64,000 bases of DNA from Marinomonas sp. KMM3893 (GCF_004352855.1 NZ_SJSC01000002.1:248001-312000); one strand, 5' to 3'. Positions 17,674 to 27,004 are shown, numbered from the stretch's first letter. Notes: a model not told the origin generated them from the sequence alone. Numbers and translations: made by a program.

Positions 17674-18531
17674 TTAGTTCTCTTCGTCGTCTGCGCTCAT
17701 TCTGGCGAGACGGGCTTCTTCTTCGGCTTGCGCTTCTTGGATTTCAAGCAAGACTGCATCCACATCCGCTTCTTCGGTAGGCTCCTCAAATAAACCGGTC
17801 AGTTCGGTATCTGGTGTGAGTTTACCGGCTTCGTAAATAGACCAGATTTCTTTCGCGTATTGGGTTTCTAGAATCTCCGGTGCAAACATGCCGTAATAGT
17901 CACGCATGTTGTTTACATCACGTTCTAGCATCCACTCAGCATGGTTGTTGGCAACGGCGTCAACGGCTTGCGGCAAGTCGATGATCACAGGGCCATTCGA
18001 GTCAACCAACACGTTAAACTCTGATAGATCGCCATGCACCAAGCCTGCGCATAACATACGCACTATGTCATGGATGATGACATCGAAATCTTCGCGAGCT
18101 TGCTCAGCAGACATGGTAACGTCATTGAGACGAGGTGCGACATCGCCATCGTCATCTGTGATGAGTTCCATCAACAAGACGCCGTCAAAGCAACCGTATG
18201 GTTTTGGTACTCGTACACCGGCGTTGGCGAGTTTGTACAAGGCGTCTACTTCGGCGTTGTGCCATAAGTTCTCTTGTTCTTCGCGGCCAAATTTTGAGCC
18301 TTTTTCCATCGCCCGAGCGCGACGGCTGTTTTTTACTTTGCGGCCTTCACGGTATTGAACCGCTTGTTTAAAGCTACGTTTACTGGCTTCTTTATACACT
18401 TTGGCACAGCGAATATCTGAGCCACAGCGAACAACATACACAGTGGCTTCTTTGCCACTCATTAATTGTCGAAGTACTTCGTCGACCAAACCGTCTTCAA
18501 GAAGCGGTTGAATTCTCTTAGGGATTTTCAT
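17674..18531 (-). CDS. RIO-type serine protein kinase (PA4780-like)
   Basis: This 285-residue bacterial RIO-family kinase has a nucleotide loop SGKEATVYVV (about residues 25-34) and a lysine in CAKVYK. The catalytic loop HGDLSEFN is at 166-173, and the metal-binding IDLPQ is at 184-188. All key residues are present. The C-terminal 60 residues are strongly acidic (Glu/Asp/Ala-rich). Related Pseudomonas proteins phosphorylate serine; the cellular target here is unknown. The gene is monocistronic as far as the flanks show and is convergent with the ribbon-helix-helix gene. Confidence 0.88.
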   Translation of the reverse strand: MKIPKRIQPLLEDGLVDEVLRQLMSGKEATVYVVRCGSDIRCAKVYKEASKRSFKQAVQYREGRKVKNSRRARAMEKGSKFGREEQENLWHNAEVDALYKLANAGVRVPKPYGCFDGVLLMELITDDDGDVAPRLNDVTMSAEQAREDFDVIIHDIVRMLCAGLVHGDLSEFNVLVDSNGPVIIDLPQAVDAVANNHAEWMLERDVNNMRDYYGMFAPEILETQYAKEIWSIYEAGKLTPDTELTGLFEEPTEEADVDAVLLEIQEAQAEEEARLARMSADDEEN

Positions 18532-19023
18532 GCTGCTCCTTGTACAGGCATTAGATAACAGATGTCACTAACAGAAATAAAAAACAAAAACATATTCCTT
18601 ATCTTGGTCAAATTAGACTTAATTAGGTCACTATATATAGTAGCTCAGAGCCGATCTGGCCGTTATCCCTTCTTTTCCTTTTTCAAGGCTAACGAATATC
18701 AGCTCGAAACGATAAATCGTTCCAGTTATTTGGTCAATTTATCACTTTTTAGAGTGAAAACGCTTATATCTTACAGCAATAACCTTGGATAGCCGACTTT
18801 CTCTACGTGGATTTTAACCGTATCGTAAATGAAAATGCGCAATAATGGCTCTCTTTCATGACGCTTCTTTTTTGAATGAATCGTTATCGTGGCGAATGTA
18901 AATAGAACCGCGGGATCGGGGTGGATAAAAAAACCAGAAGAGAAGGCATTGACCTTTCGCGAGTAAGCCTTTTTACTAGCCTGATTCTTTTCGTACTTCA
19001 TTTTGTTTTAAGGCAAATATAAC
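18532..19023. other. AT-rich divergent intergenic region
   Basis: This 492-base gap lies between the RIO kinase gene and the aminotransferase gene. A 12-base palindrome, ACTATATATAGT, at 18630-18641 resembles a promoter core. Open frames exist on both strands but lack ribosome sites and recognisable sequence, so I call no gene. Confidence 0.4.
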
Positions 19024-20169
19024 GTGGCTATTTCTTCTAAACTTCCTGCCGTGGGCACCAATATTTTCAGTAAAATGTCTGCTCTAGCGGCGGAAAAAGG
19101 CGCGATCAATTTATCTCAGGGTTTTCCCGACTTTAAGCCGGATGAGCGTCTTTTAACACGAGCATCCAATGCCTTGCTAGAGGGTAATAATCAATATTCT
19201 CCGATGACAGGATTGCCTGTATTGCGTGATGCGATCGCCAGTTTGATTGCTCGCCACTATGGTCGACAGGTCGATTCAGCAGAAGAAGTGACTGTGACCA
19301 GTGGTGCTTCAGAAGCCATTTTCGATGCCATTACCGCGCTTATCCAGCCAGGCGACGAAGTGGTGCTTTTTGATCCCGCTTATGACCTGTATGAGCCTGC
19401 GATCACCCTAGCCGGTGGTGTGTGCCAACGGATGACGCTCACCGCGCCAGATTTTCGCCCCGATTGGCAAGCGTTTGCGTCTTTGCTAACAGAGAAAACG
19501 CGCTTGGTGATCATTAATACGCCTCATAATCCTACTGGCAGTTGTTGGACCGAGGACGATTTGGCGTCTTTATGGCAAGCCATTAAAAGCCAGGATATTT
19601 ATGTTTTATCGGATGAAGTGTATGAGTTTATTCATTTTGGCGAGCAAGCCGTCAGTGTGCACAAACACCCAGAATTAAGGGCTCGCAGTTTTGTTGTGTC
19701 GTCGTTTGGGAAAAGCTTCCACCTGACAGGCTGGAAAGTCGGTTACGTGGTGGCGCCAACAGAGCTGACGGCCGAGCTGCGCAAGCTTCATCAATATGTG
19801 ACCTTCTGCACGGCGACGCCATTGCAACAAGCCTTGGCTGAGCACCTACAGGAAATACCGGAAAGCAGCGCCGAATTGGCGATGTTTTATCAGCGAAAGC
19901 GCGATGTGTTAAGAAACGCGCTAGCCAACAGCCGTTTTACTTTATTGCCTTGTGATGGCACCTATTTCCAATTGTTAGATTACAGTGCGATCAGTGATCT
20001 GGATGACGTGGCATTTTGTGAGTGGTTAATCGATGAAGTGGGTGTGGCAGCAATACCCGTTAGTGTTTTCTATCAGCAAGCACCACAAGATCAACGGCTG
20101 ATTCGTTTGTGCTTTGCCAAAGAAGAGCACACCTTGCTGGAAGCGGCGCAGAAATTAAGCCGCTTATAG
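19024..20169 (+). CDS. PLP-dependent aminotransferase, methionine aminotransferase (YbdL) type
   Basis: This fold-type I class I/II aminotransferase of 381 residues has the PLP lysine Lys230 in SSFGKSFHLTGWKVGY, with Asp197 and Tyr200 in SDEVYE contacting the cofactor. The NTPHNPTG block is at about 165-172. The sequence is closest to the YbdL/methionine aminotransferase group, which interconverts methionine and its 2-oxo acid. The start is a GTG at 19024; the upstream AAGG is somewhat far away, so the exact start is less sure. It appears to be a single-gene unit. Confidence 0.87.
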   Translation: MAISSKLPAVGTNIFSKMSALAAEKGAINLSQGFPDFKPDERLLTRASNALLEGNNQYSPMTGLPVLRDAIASLIARHYGRQVDSAEEVTVTSGASEAIFDAITALIQPGDEVVLFDPAYDLYEPAITLAGGVCQRMTLTAPDFRPDWQAFASLLTEKTRLVIINTPHNPTGSCWTEDDLASLWQAIKSQDIYVLSDEVYEFIHFGEQAVSVHKHPELRARSFVVSSFGKSFHLTGWKVGYVVAPTELTAELRKLHQYVTFCTATPLQQALAEHLQEIPESSAELAMFYQRKRDVLRNALANSRFTLLPCDGTYFQLLDYSAISDLDDVAFCEWLIDEVGVAAIPVSVFYQQAPQDQRLIRLCFAKEEHTLLEAAQKLSRL

Positions 20170-20180
20170 TAAGAAACTCA

Positions 20181-20213
20181 GGCGTTGACCGTGGCTAAGT
20201 CACGGACAACGCC
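20181..20213. terminator. GC-rich hairpin without a U tract between convergent genes
   Basis: GGCGTTG-A-CCGTG pairs with CACGG-A-CAACGCC with a single A:A mismatch and a seven-base loop. No T run follows on either strand. It lies between the aminotransferase and helicase genes. Confidence 0.45.
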
Positions 20214-20240
20214 GCGTTACGCGCATGCTATAACGTGCGC

Positions 20241-21530
20241 TTAACGTCTGTTTTGTCTTGGTTTCTTCATTGGTTTTTTATCGTTTCGCGGGCCTTTTCC
20301 TAACGCTTTGGCACGTAAGGTTTTTTTCGATGGCGGGCGTTTTGTGCTGCTTTCTTGCTTGTCTAAGTCTGGTTCAAAGCCTGGAAACCATTGTGGATTG
20401 AAGTGTTCACCAACCAGTTTTTCGATATCGGCCAATAAGTAGCTCTCTTTTGCAGACACGAGCGAAATGGCTAACCCTTCTAAACCGGCACGACCTGTGC
20501 GGCCAATACGGTGGATATAATCTTCAGCGTTGTAAGGCAATTCATGGTTTACCACGTATTGCAGTTGCTGGATATCCAAGCCCCGCGCCGCGACATCGGT
20601 TGCCACTAAGGCTCTCACATTGCCTGCTTTGAAGTCGGCCAGAACGCGATCTCGCGCTCCTTGAGATTTATCCCCATGGAAGGCTTGCGTGGCAATACCA
20701 TCTTTCTGCATTTCTTTAGCAAGCTCGTCTGCGCCTTGTTTGGTGCGGGTGAAGATCAAGACTTGTTTCCAGTTCTTTGAGCCAATCAAGTAAGACAGCA
20801 AACCGCTTTTCTTGTCGTTATCGACTTGGTATACCAGCTGTTTAACCTTGCTCGCGGTGGCATTACGCTGATCTACCTCGATCAGTTTAGGGTCTTTTAA
20901 TAGCGTTTTACTGAGTGCGAAAATTTCATTATTGAAGGTCGCAGAGAAAAACAGCGTCTGGCGATTGCTTGGGATTTTGGTCAGGATGCGTTGGATATCA
21001 ACAATGAAGCCCATGTCTAGCATGCGGTCCGATTCGTCTAAGACCAGCGTTTTTAAGTCATGCAACTTGACCAAGTTTTTCATCAAGAGTTCGAGCAAAC
21101 GGCCAGGGGTGGCGATCAACACATCACAGCCTTTGTCGAGTGCATTGATCTGAGTGTTGATACTCGCACCACCGTAAACCACCACAGATTGCACCGAAGA
21201 GTTCTGGCTATAGGTGACAAAACTATTGTAAACCTGCTGGGCTAATTCCCGTGTTGGGGTGAGCACCAGCACGCTGATTTTTTTGTACTTTTGATTGGTT
21301 AAGCCTGCTTCACTGGTTTGGTCGAGATCGAATTGTTCTAATAAACGATGCAGCAAAGGCAGAGCAAAGGCCGCTGTTTTGCCCGTCCCTGTTTGTGCGC
21401 CAGCCATGACATCTCTTTGTTTCAGTATCGCTGGTATGGCCGCTTTCTGAATAGGGGTAGGAATACTGTAACCACGCTCAGAAACCGTGTTGACCAGTGT
21501 TTTATGAAGGCCTAATGACGCAAAACTCAT
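20241..21530 (-). CDS. DEAD-box RNA helicase, RhlE-like, with DESD motif
   Basis: This 429-residue RNA helicase has a Q motif (TPIQKAAIP near 25-33) and motif I AQTGTGKT at 45-52. Motif Ia is PTRELAQQ, motif III is SAT at 196-198, and motif VI is HRIGRTGRAG. Motif II reads D-E-S-D at 165-168 instead of DEAD, and the nucleotides confirm a TCG serine codon. The C-terminus is a basic tail rich in Lys/Arg/Pro, as in RhlE proteins, which remodel rRNA and mRNA and are often cold-induced. DExD variation normally keeps ATPase activity. Confidence 0.9.
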   Translation of the reverse strand: MSFASLGLHKTLVNTVSERGYSIPTPIQKAAIPAILKQRDVMAGAQTGTGKTAAFALPLLHRLLEQFDLDQTSEAGLTNQKYKKISVLVLTPTRELAQQVYNSFVTYSQNSSVQSVVVYGGASINTQINALDKGCDVLIATPGRLLELLMKNLVKLHDLKTLVLDESDRMLDMGFIVDIQRILTKIPSNRQTLFFSATFNNEIFALSKTLLKDPKLIEVDQRNATASKVKQLVYQVDNDKKSGLLSYLIGSKNWKQVLIFTRTKQGADELAKEMQKDGIATQAFHGDKSQGARDRVLADFKAGNVRALVATDVAARGLDIQQLQYVVNHELPYNAEDYIHRIGRTGRAGLEGLAISLVSAKESYLLADIEKLVGEHFNPQWFPGFEPDLDKQESSTKRPPSKKTLRAKALGKGPRNDKKPMKKPRQNRR

Positions 21531-21615
21531 GAACTTGCTCGCTTAAATAGTAGACGGAGAACGAAAGTCGCTAGTGTAGCATTTTGAGAAAACCGACGGC
21601 TTTTTTTCTACTGCA

Positions 21616-22461
21616 TTATACCGGCCATTGATCTGTGCTTTTGAGAACACTTTTAAGACGTTGTTTTACTTGCTCAAACTCATTAGGCAAATGACCCCGA
21701 TGGGAAACAAGATATATGGGGTAGCTAAATTCAGGCGCATTTGGTACTCGCTCCAAGCGGCCTTCTTGTAGGTATTGATCAACGACGCGGGTGCGAAAAT
21801 AGCCGTTTCCACCTTGTTTAAGCATGACTTTGAGCGCCATAGGGCCGAGTGAGAACTGCATGGCTGTCTGTCGATTAAAGGGCAAACAGCGATCAAATTG
21901 CTGGGTAAACTCTTCCCCCCAATCGATAAACAAATTCGGTTTAGGCGTGTGTGTGCAGGCGACATGTATGAGCTTCTCTTCGGCAATTTGCTCAATGTTT
22001 AAATCTGGGTAATAACGTGCGCTGTGCACCACCACCGCATCCAGCTGGAATTCACGGATGGCGCTATAAAGCGCATCCGTAGAATCTACTCGGCTATGCA
22101 GACGCAAATGATCAAACTCTGCCAGCTGCACAAGCCATTCCACCATAATCGGGTTCCATAAGCTGTTTTCCGCGCCTAGCGACAGTGTTATTTTTTCGTC
22201 GGGCAGTGGATTGCGACAGACTTCTTGCGCGGCATGCCACGAGGCGATCATTTCTTTGGCATATCGAACAAAACGCTCACCCTCTGGCGTGAGTCGCGCC
22301 CCGCCACGATTACGAATAAAAAGCGAGCAATTCATGCTGGCTTCTAAGGCGTGAATGCGAGCTGTGACGGTGGTTTGGGTGACATGGAGCCGCTCGGCCG
22401 CTTTGGCGAAGGTGCCTGATTGCATGATCTCGATAAAGGTTTTTGCTAGCTCAATGTCCAT
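21616..22461 (-). CDS. LysR-type transcriptional regulator
   Basis: This 281-residue LysR regulator has its N-terminal helix-turn-helix near residues 15-40 (GTFAKAAERLHVTQTTVTARI), followed by a co-inducer domain. It is transcribed divergently from an HPP-family membrane gene across 124 bases containing T- and A-rich partial palindromes. That layout usually means the regulator controls its neighbour and itself. The co-inducer is unknown. Confidence 0.9.
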   Translation of the reverse strand: MDIELAKTFIEIMQSGTFAKAAERLHVTQTTVTARIHALEASMNCSLFIRNRGGARLTPEGERFVRYAKEMIASWHAAQEVCRNPLPDEKITLSLGAENSLWNPIMVEWLVQLAEFDHLRLHSRVDSTDALYSAIREFQLDAVVVHSARYYPDLNIEQIAEEKLIHVACTHTPKPNLFIDWGEEFTQQFDRCLPFNRQTAMQFSLGPMALKVMLKQGGNGYFRTRVVDQYLQEGRLERVPNAPEFSYPIYLVSHRGHLPNEFEQVKQRLKSVLKSTDQWPV

Positions 22462-22585
22462 ACGTACTCAATTTGAATGCAATTTAATTGAATTTATAAT
22501 CACTTAATATTCATTATACTGATCTTAAGAGTTTCCGTACCATACCTGCTCTTTATTCTGCTGTGTCGTACTCGTTGTTCCTATT
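22462..22585. promoter_or_regulatory. Divergent LysR/HPP control region
   Basis: This short region contains CAATT-T-AATTG at 22480-22490, flanked by further ATTGAAT and CAATTTG copies. TATACT-like and TATAAT-like cores lie nearby. LysR proteins bind T-N11-A palindromes between divergent genes, so these are candidate sites. The exact operator cannot be fixed by eye. Confidence 0.4.
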
Positions 22586-23338
22586 ATGGTGATTTCTGCT
22601 TTTAAAACGTTTTGCCAATTTATTGGCATAGAAACCAATCGTACGTCACATATAGAGCGTTTGATTTCGGGGCTGACGACCTGCTTAGCGATAGCCGTTG
22701 TCGTATTGGTGACGAAATGGAGCTTATCTACTGACGTCCATATCCTATTTTTCGCATCCACGGCGGCGACCGCTTTTCTTGTGTTTACCTTGCCTCATGG
22801 CGCCTTATCACAGCCTTGGCCAGTGTTGGCTGGGCAAATCATTTCCATTGTAGTGGGCGTGAGCTTTGCGAGTGTGCTGGATTCTAGCTTGATGACAGCC
22901 GCATTGGCGGTAGGGCTAACGGTTATCTTGATGCATTATCTGGGGTGTCTGCACCCACCAGGCGGCGCGACGGCCTTTTACTTTGTGGTTAACTTTGAAC
23001 ACATTAACGTGTCTGAATCTGTGGTCGTTTTTATTGTGAATATTTTGATTATCTTAGCGTTGGCGATGATCATTAATAATTTGTTTCATTGGCGACGTTA
23101 TCCACTTTTTTGGTTGAACAGAAAAGCCACCGCGCAGCACGCTCATAAAGACGCTTCTAGTGTTGAGCATTTCAATGTGGAAGACCTGCATCAAGTACTG
23201 CAACAGCAAGATGTGTTTGTGGACGTTAGCCTAGATGAATTGCAAAGTATTTATGATGCGGCGCACACCATTGCTAAGCAAAGGCGCACCGTCAGCGCGC
23301 CGATTAGAGCCAAGCGTAAGCGTCCTAAAGCGGCATAA
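22586..23338 (+). CDS. HPP family inner-membrane protein
   Basis: This 250-residue membrane protein has four to five hydrophobic segments and the defining block GCLHPPGGATAF at about residues 118-129, which gives the HPP family its name. The C-terminal 70 residues are hydrophilic. They end in a basic tail and may form a regulatory domain. Some plant and cyanobacterial members transport nitrite, but the role of most bacterial members is unknown. Its divergent LysR neighbour is the likely regulator. Confidence 0.85.
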   Translation: MVISAFKTFCQFIGIETNRTSHIERLISGLTTCLAIAVVVLVTKWSLSTDVHILFFASTAATAFLVFTLPHGALSQPWPVLAGQIISIVVGVSFASVLDSSLMTAALAVGLTVILMHYLGCLHPPGGATAFYFVVNFEHINVSESVVVFIVNILIILALAMIINNLFHWRRYPLFWLNRKATAQHAHKDASSVEHFNVEDLHQVLQQQDVFVDVSLDELQSIYDAAHTIAKQRRTVSAPIRAKRKRPKAA

Positions 23339-23346
23339 GTCTCTTG

Positions 23347-23619
23347 CTATTTGACCGCTCGTTTCATGAGGGTAAGGCAAGAAAGCCCGTATAAAACAAG
23401 AATCAAAGCAGAGAAGAACGTAGGGTCTATGCCCCAGTGTAGACTGATAGGGCGAATCATGATCAGACTAAAAGCGACGGGTATCAAGAGTAAAAACATG
23501 CGCCCAATACTGATAGTGAGTGCGTAGCCTTCTTTGCAGCTTTGGCATGCTTGAGGGCGTAGTAGGCTTTTTCTTAGTATCGAGAATGGCAGTTTTTCTT
23601 GGCAGTGTGGGCACTTCAT
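23347..23619 (-). CDS. Small zinc-ribbon membrane protein, function unknown
   Basis: This 90-residue protein begins with a likely zinc ribbon, with CPHC at 3-6 and CQSC at 25-28. Two hydrophobic helices follow (FLLLIPVAFSLIMI and FFSALILVLYGLSCL). The architecture suggests a membrane-anchored zinc protein facing the cytoplasm. I recognise no named family with confidence. It is convergent with the HPP gene (8 bases apart) and follows the metallo-beta-lactamase-fold gene on the same strand beyond a hairpin. Confidence 0.6.
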   Translation of the reverse strand: MKCPHCQEKLPFSILRKSLLRPQACQSCKEGYALTISIGRMFLLLIPVAFSLIMIRPISLHWGIDPTFFSALILVLYGLSCLTLMKRAVK

Positions 23620-23702
23620 CTGGTCAATCTAACTCTTTTTTATTATGAATGCCTGCTAGTTTGCATCAGTCTTGAAGGTCATACAAGTTGTGCTGTTCTC
23701 CT

Positions 23703-23737
23703 GCTAAAGAGTGGCCGATTTTCGACCACTCTTTAGC
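23703..23737 (-). terminator. 12-bp perfect hairpin downstream of the MBL-fold gene
   Basis: GCTAAAGAGTGG (23703-23714) pairs perfectly with CCACTCTTTAGC (23726-23737). It lies 18 bases past the stop of the metallo-beta-lactamase-fold gene. The outer arm supplies only a short T stretch. Confidence 0.55.
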
Positions 23738-23754
23738 CGCTGTGTGTGCTTGTT

Positions 23755-24744
23755 TTATTTGTTCATTTCACCTTTCCATGGCACCACTTTCACTGTGTCT
23801 CCGATTTCGAAAGACATCAGGTCTTCACCGACAACAAGCGGACCTTTATACGTTTCACGGGTCATGGCAATTAACTCATCGACGCTTAGTTTCGGAAAGT
23901 CCTTGGTGCCTAGCAGCGCAACATGGGTAAAAGCCGCCAACTTAGGTTTTGCTTCTGTGAATACTTCTCCGGCTTGTCTTGGATTAATATGGTGTTCGAA
24001 AATGGCGCGCAGATTGGGGTGTTTCTGTAGCAAACCATCTCTGACGGCTGCGACTTCATGCACCAGTAAGTCTGCGCCTTTTGCTTCATTTATGACGGTT
24101 TGCGACTTTCTAGTGTCTCCCGAAATAACCACGGTTTTACCCTTGTATTGTATTTTATAGCCAACAGATGGGTGAATAAATTTACCGTGGTCATTTTTGA
24201 ATGATGTCACTCGGATGCCGTATTTCTGATAGACCAAGTGCTCTCCTTCTGTGAACTCGGTCACGACAAGTTTGATGCCTTCAGGCGGTAAATGCTCATC
24301 TTCAATATGAATCCTAGTGTTATCTTTGAAGGTTTCGGTTAGACCATTTGCGATGTTTTTAATGCCTGTTGGACCATACAGATGAAGAGGGGTTGTGCGG
24401 CTGGGAGAAACGGGAGGTAGTGGCATCCAGCCTGTCATCCAGAAGTCAGATAAGCCATTAATGTGGTCAGAATGATAGTGCGTTAGAAAGACATCGGTTA
24501 TTTTGTTAATAGGGGCTTTAAGCTGCCAAAGACGAATAATACTGCCACGGCCTACATCGAATAAGAGATAGTGACCACCGGCTTCGACAAGCGTGCTTGG
24601 GCCGAATCGCTGGGCACTGGGAATTGGGTTCCCTGTGCCCAGTAAGGTCACCTTCATAACATAGGGCTTGGACGCTGTGCTAGCGGCGTATGAAGAGGGG
24701 CTGAGTAGCACACATAGCATAAGTGTAATGAGATATTTTCGCAT
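23755..24744 (-). CDS. Exported metallo-beta-lactamase-fold hydrolase (RNase Z-like group)
   Basis: This 329-residue protein has a signal peptide ending SYA-ASTAS and a metallo-beta-lactamase domain. The motif THYHSDHINGL supplies His89, His91, Asp93 and His94. Further metal-site blocks are ISGDTRKS and the late FEHHINPRQ. The fold resembles the arylsulfatase/RNase Z branch, but export to the periplasm argues against tRNA processing. The substrate is unknown. It appears to be transcribed alone, with a hairpin after the stop. Confidence 0.83.
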   Translation of the reverse strand: MRKYLITLMLCVLLSPSSYAASTASKPYVMKVTLLGTGNPIPSAQRFGPSTLVEAGGHYLLFDVGRGSIIRLWQLKAPINKITDVFLTHYHSDHINGLSDFWMTGWMPLPPVSPSRTTPLHLYGPTGIKNIANGLTETFKDNTRIHIEDEHLPPEGIKLVVTEFTEGEHLVYQKYGIRVTSFKNDHGKFIHPSVGYKIQYKGKTVVISGDTRKSQTVINEAKGADLLVHEVAAVRDGLLQKHPNLRAIFEHHINPRQAGEVFTEAKPKLAAFTHVALLGTKDFPKLSVDELIAMTRETYKGPLVVGEDLMSFEIGDTVKVVPWKGEMNK

Positions 24745-24857
24745 GAAGGCTTCCTTATTAACGTTATTATTTGGCAGTCATCATTTGAATCTATCGAGTT
24801 TTACACGATTCTAGTAATTGCTTTTTCGCGGACAGAATAAGAAATTACGAACACCGC

Positions 24858-25265
24858 CTAACTTGGCATCCCTTCAAACGCAGGCAGATTTTCAAAACCG
24901 TCATCCCAATTACCTTTGCTACTAGTAAATACATGGGCTTGTGGACTGATATCAACATCTGTATCCAAACAGCCTGCAGGCACAATAACTAAGCCTCGAG
25001 CTTTTGCATCGGTGGGTACGTTAGAGCCGCAAACAGAGCAGAAAGTACGAGCAAAGTTAGTGTCTTCATGCTGATAAAAACGGAGTTTTTCTTCGCCACT
25101 GAGCCATGTGAGTTGAGCCCCAGGCGCAAAAAGGTTTGAGCAATGGGCGGAGCCAGAGCTTTTTCGGCAACGGCTACAGTGGCATAAAAAGAACTTTTTA
25201 AACTCACCTTGCAACTCGAATTTGGCAGTGCCACACAGGCATGATCCAGTGTGTTTTTGATCCAT
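24858..25265 (-). CDS. GFA family (Mss4-like) zinc protein
   Basis: This 135-residue protein is of the glutathione-dependent formaldehyde-activating (GFA) family. Its zinc cysteines can be read in GSCLCGTAKF, CHCSRCRKSSG and FCSVCGS. The start at 25265 follows AGGAA at good spacing; an ATG 15 bases upstream is less likely. Although named for formaldehyde activation, most family members have no proven activity. The neighbours give no metabolic hint. Confidence 0.83.
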   Translation of the reverse strand: MDQKHTGSCLCGTAKFELQGEFKKFFLCHCSRCRKSSGSAHCSNLFAPGAQLTWLSGEEKLRFYQHEDTNFARTFCSVCGSNVPTDAKARGLVIVPAGCLDTDVDISPQAHVFTSSKGNWDDGFENLPAFEGMPS

Positions 25266-25671
25266 AACTGTATTCCTCATGGTCTTTTTTGGTGGGTAGC
25301 GACAGCGAAGTTAGCGCGGATATCGACCTTTTAGATTGTGCTAATCAGCAAACGAAGGTGGCAGATTAGTCCTTCTTTACAGTCAAAAGTGCCTAATTAG
25401 TGACCAGCTTCACGCTAAATTTCTCTTATCGCCGCTGTTTATGTTCAACATAGAGACGCTATTTTGCGTCTATTATATCCGCTCTAAGCTAGATATTACG
25501 GGGCTTTAAGGAGAAAAGGTATTGGCTTTTTAGATGGATATTGAAAATAGAGGTTTTGATACGCTTTGATGACATGTATCATGCCCCACTTTTATTTTCA
25601 GCCATATTTATTTGGCAATAATTATTGGGCATAGCAAATCAACGTAACATATAAAAACTAGAGAGAGTGTT
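25266..25671. other. Divergent promoter region
   Basis: This 406-base gap lies between the GFA gene and the symporter gene. It ends with a purine-rich GAGAGAG ribosome site before the symporter ATG. I see no small gene or structured RNA in it. Confidence 0.4.
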
Positions 25672-26958
25672 ATGAGTACTACAATGAAAGTATTGCTGGG
25701 GATGGCGCTGGGCATCTCCGTTGGGCTAGTCATCAATTTAACAGGACTAAATGCCTCTGGCACATGGGTGAATCAATATCTAACGAATGGCCTGTTCCAT
25801 ATTGTCGGCAGCATGTTCGTTAATGCACTAAAAATGTTAGTCGTGCCTTTGGTCTTTTTCTCATTGGTCTGTGGTGTGTGTGGCATTGGCGACATTAAGC
25901 TACTTGGCCGCATTGGCTCAAAAGCCTTTGTTTTGTATTTGATGACCACGGCGATTGCGATTGCTTCTGCCCTTTTCATCGCCTCAGGTTTAGGCATAGG
26001 CGAAGGCATGAACGCTGTTGCCAATAGTAATTTCTCCGGTAAAGCGGCGCCGCCACTGTCCTCTGTAATCATCAACATAGTGCCATCTAACCCGATTAGT
26101 GCGATGGCGAAAGGCGAAATGTTGCCGGTTATCTTTTTCTCAATTGTCTTTGGTATCAGCTTGCTAATGGTTGGCAAAAAAGCAGACTCAGTGAGCAGCT
26201 TTATTGAAGCATTGAACGAAATCATGATGAAAATGGTTAACGTGATTATGGCGGTCGCACCTTATGCGGTGTTCTGTCTTATCGCGAAAGCCATCGCCAA
26301 CCTAGGGTTGGATCTATTAGAGCAGCTACTTGGTTATGTGTTGGTCTTGATTGGTGTCTTAATGTTCCACTTGTTTGTGACATTGCAGATTATCTTGAAA
26401 CTGATGTCGGGTTTAAACCCACTGACGTTTATTAAGAAAATGCGCAGTACTCAAGTGTTTGCGTTTAGTACCTCTAGCTCAAATGCCACTATTCCTGTGA
26501 CCTTGCGCACTGTGACTGACCGTTTGGGTGTTAATAACTCTGTCGCGTCTTTTACCGTCCCGTTTGGAGCGACCATTAATATGGATGGCACCGCCATCAT
26601 GCAAGGGGTTGCTACCGTCTTTATTGCGAACATCTACAATGTTGACCTTGGCATGATGGGTTACTTAACCGTTATCTTGATGTCGGTATTGGCTTCCATC
26701 GGAACAGCCGGTGTACCAGGTGTTGGTCTGATCATGTTGTCTATGGTGTTTGCTCAAGTAGGTTTGCCGATCGAAGGCATTGGCTTGATTCTCGGTGTTG
26801 ACCGTCTATTGGATATGATTCGTACCGCGGTTAATATTTCTGGTGATGCGGTAGTGACGGCGGTTGTCGCGAAAAGTGAAGGTCAGTTAGATGAAAGTAT
26901 CTACAACGATCCTAACGCTGGCAATGACACAGCAGACATACACCTAGAAAGAGTCTAG
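25672..26958 (+). CDS. Dicarboxylate/amino acid:cation symporter (DAACS family)
   Basis: This 428-residue inner-membrane symporter is of the glutamate/aspartate/C4-dicarboxylate family. It has the serine-rich loop FSTSSSNATIPVTL, the NMDGTAIMQG motif that binds cation and substrate in helix 7, and the VPGVG and DRLLDMIRTAVN blocks of the hairpin 2 and helix 8 region. All key residues are in place. Substrate choice among glutamate, aspartate and dicarboxylates cannot be settled by eye. A strong terminator follows. Confidence 0.92.
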   Translation: MSTTMKVLLGMALGISVGLVINLTGLNASGTWVNQYLTNGLFHIVGSMFVNALKMLVVPLVFFSLVCGVCGIGDIKLLGRIGSKAFVLYLMTTAIAIASALFIASGLGIGEGMNAVANSNFSGKAAPPLSSVIINIVPSNPISAMAKGEMLPVIFFSIVFGISLLMVGKKADSVSSFIEALNEIMMKMVNVIMAVAPYAVFCLIAKAIANLGLDLLEQLLGYVLVLIGVLMFHLFVTLQIILKLMSGLNPLTFIKKMRSTQVFAFSTSSSNATIPVTLRTVTDRLGVNNSVASFTVPFGATINMDGTAIMQGVATVFIANIYNVDLGMMGYLTVILMSVLASIGTAGVPGVGLIMLSMVFAQVGLPIEGIGLILGVDRLLDMIRTAVNISGDAVVTAVVAKSEGQLDESIYNDPNAGNDTADIHLERV

Positions 26959-27004
26959 TCGCGTCTGGATACCCAATTAGCCATCTGTAGGGTTAATTGA
27001 ATAT

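Noticed and set aside
18562-19001. Two open frames on opposite strands between the RIO kinase and aminotransferase genes
   Set aside because: Both lack ribosome sites, sit in AT-rich DNA and show no family features.
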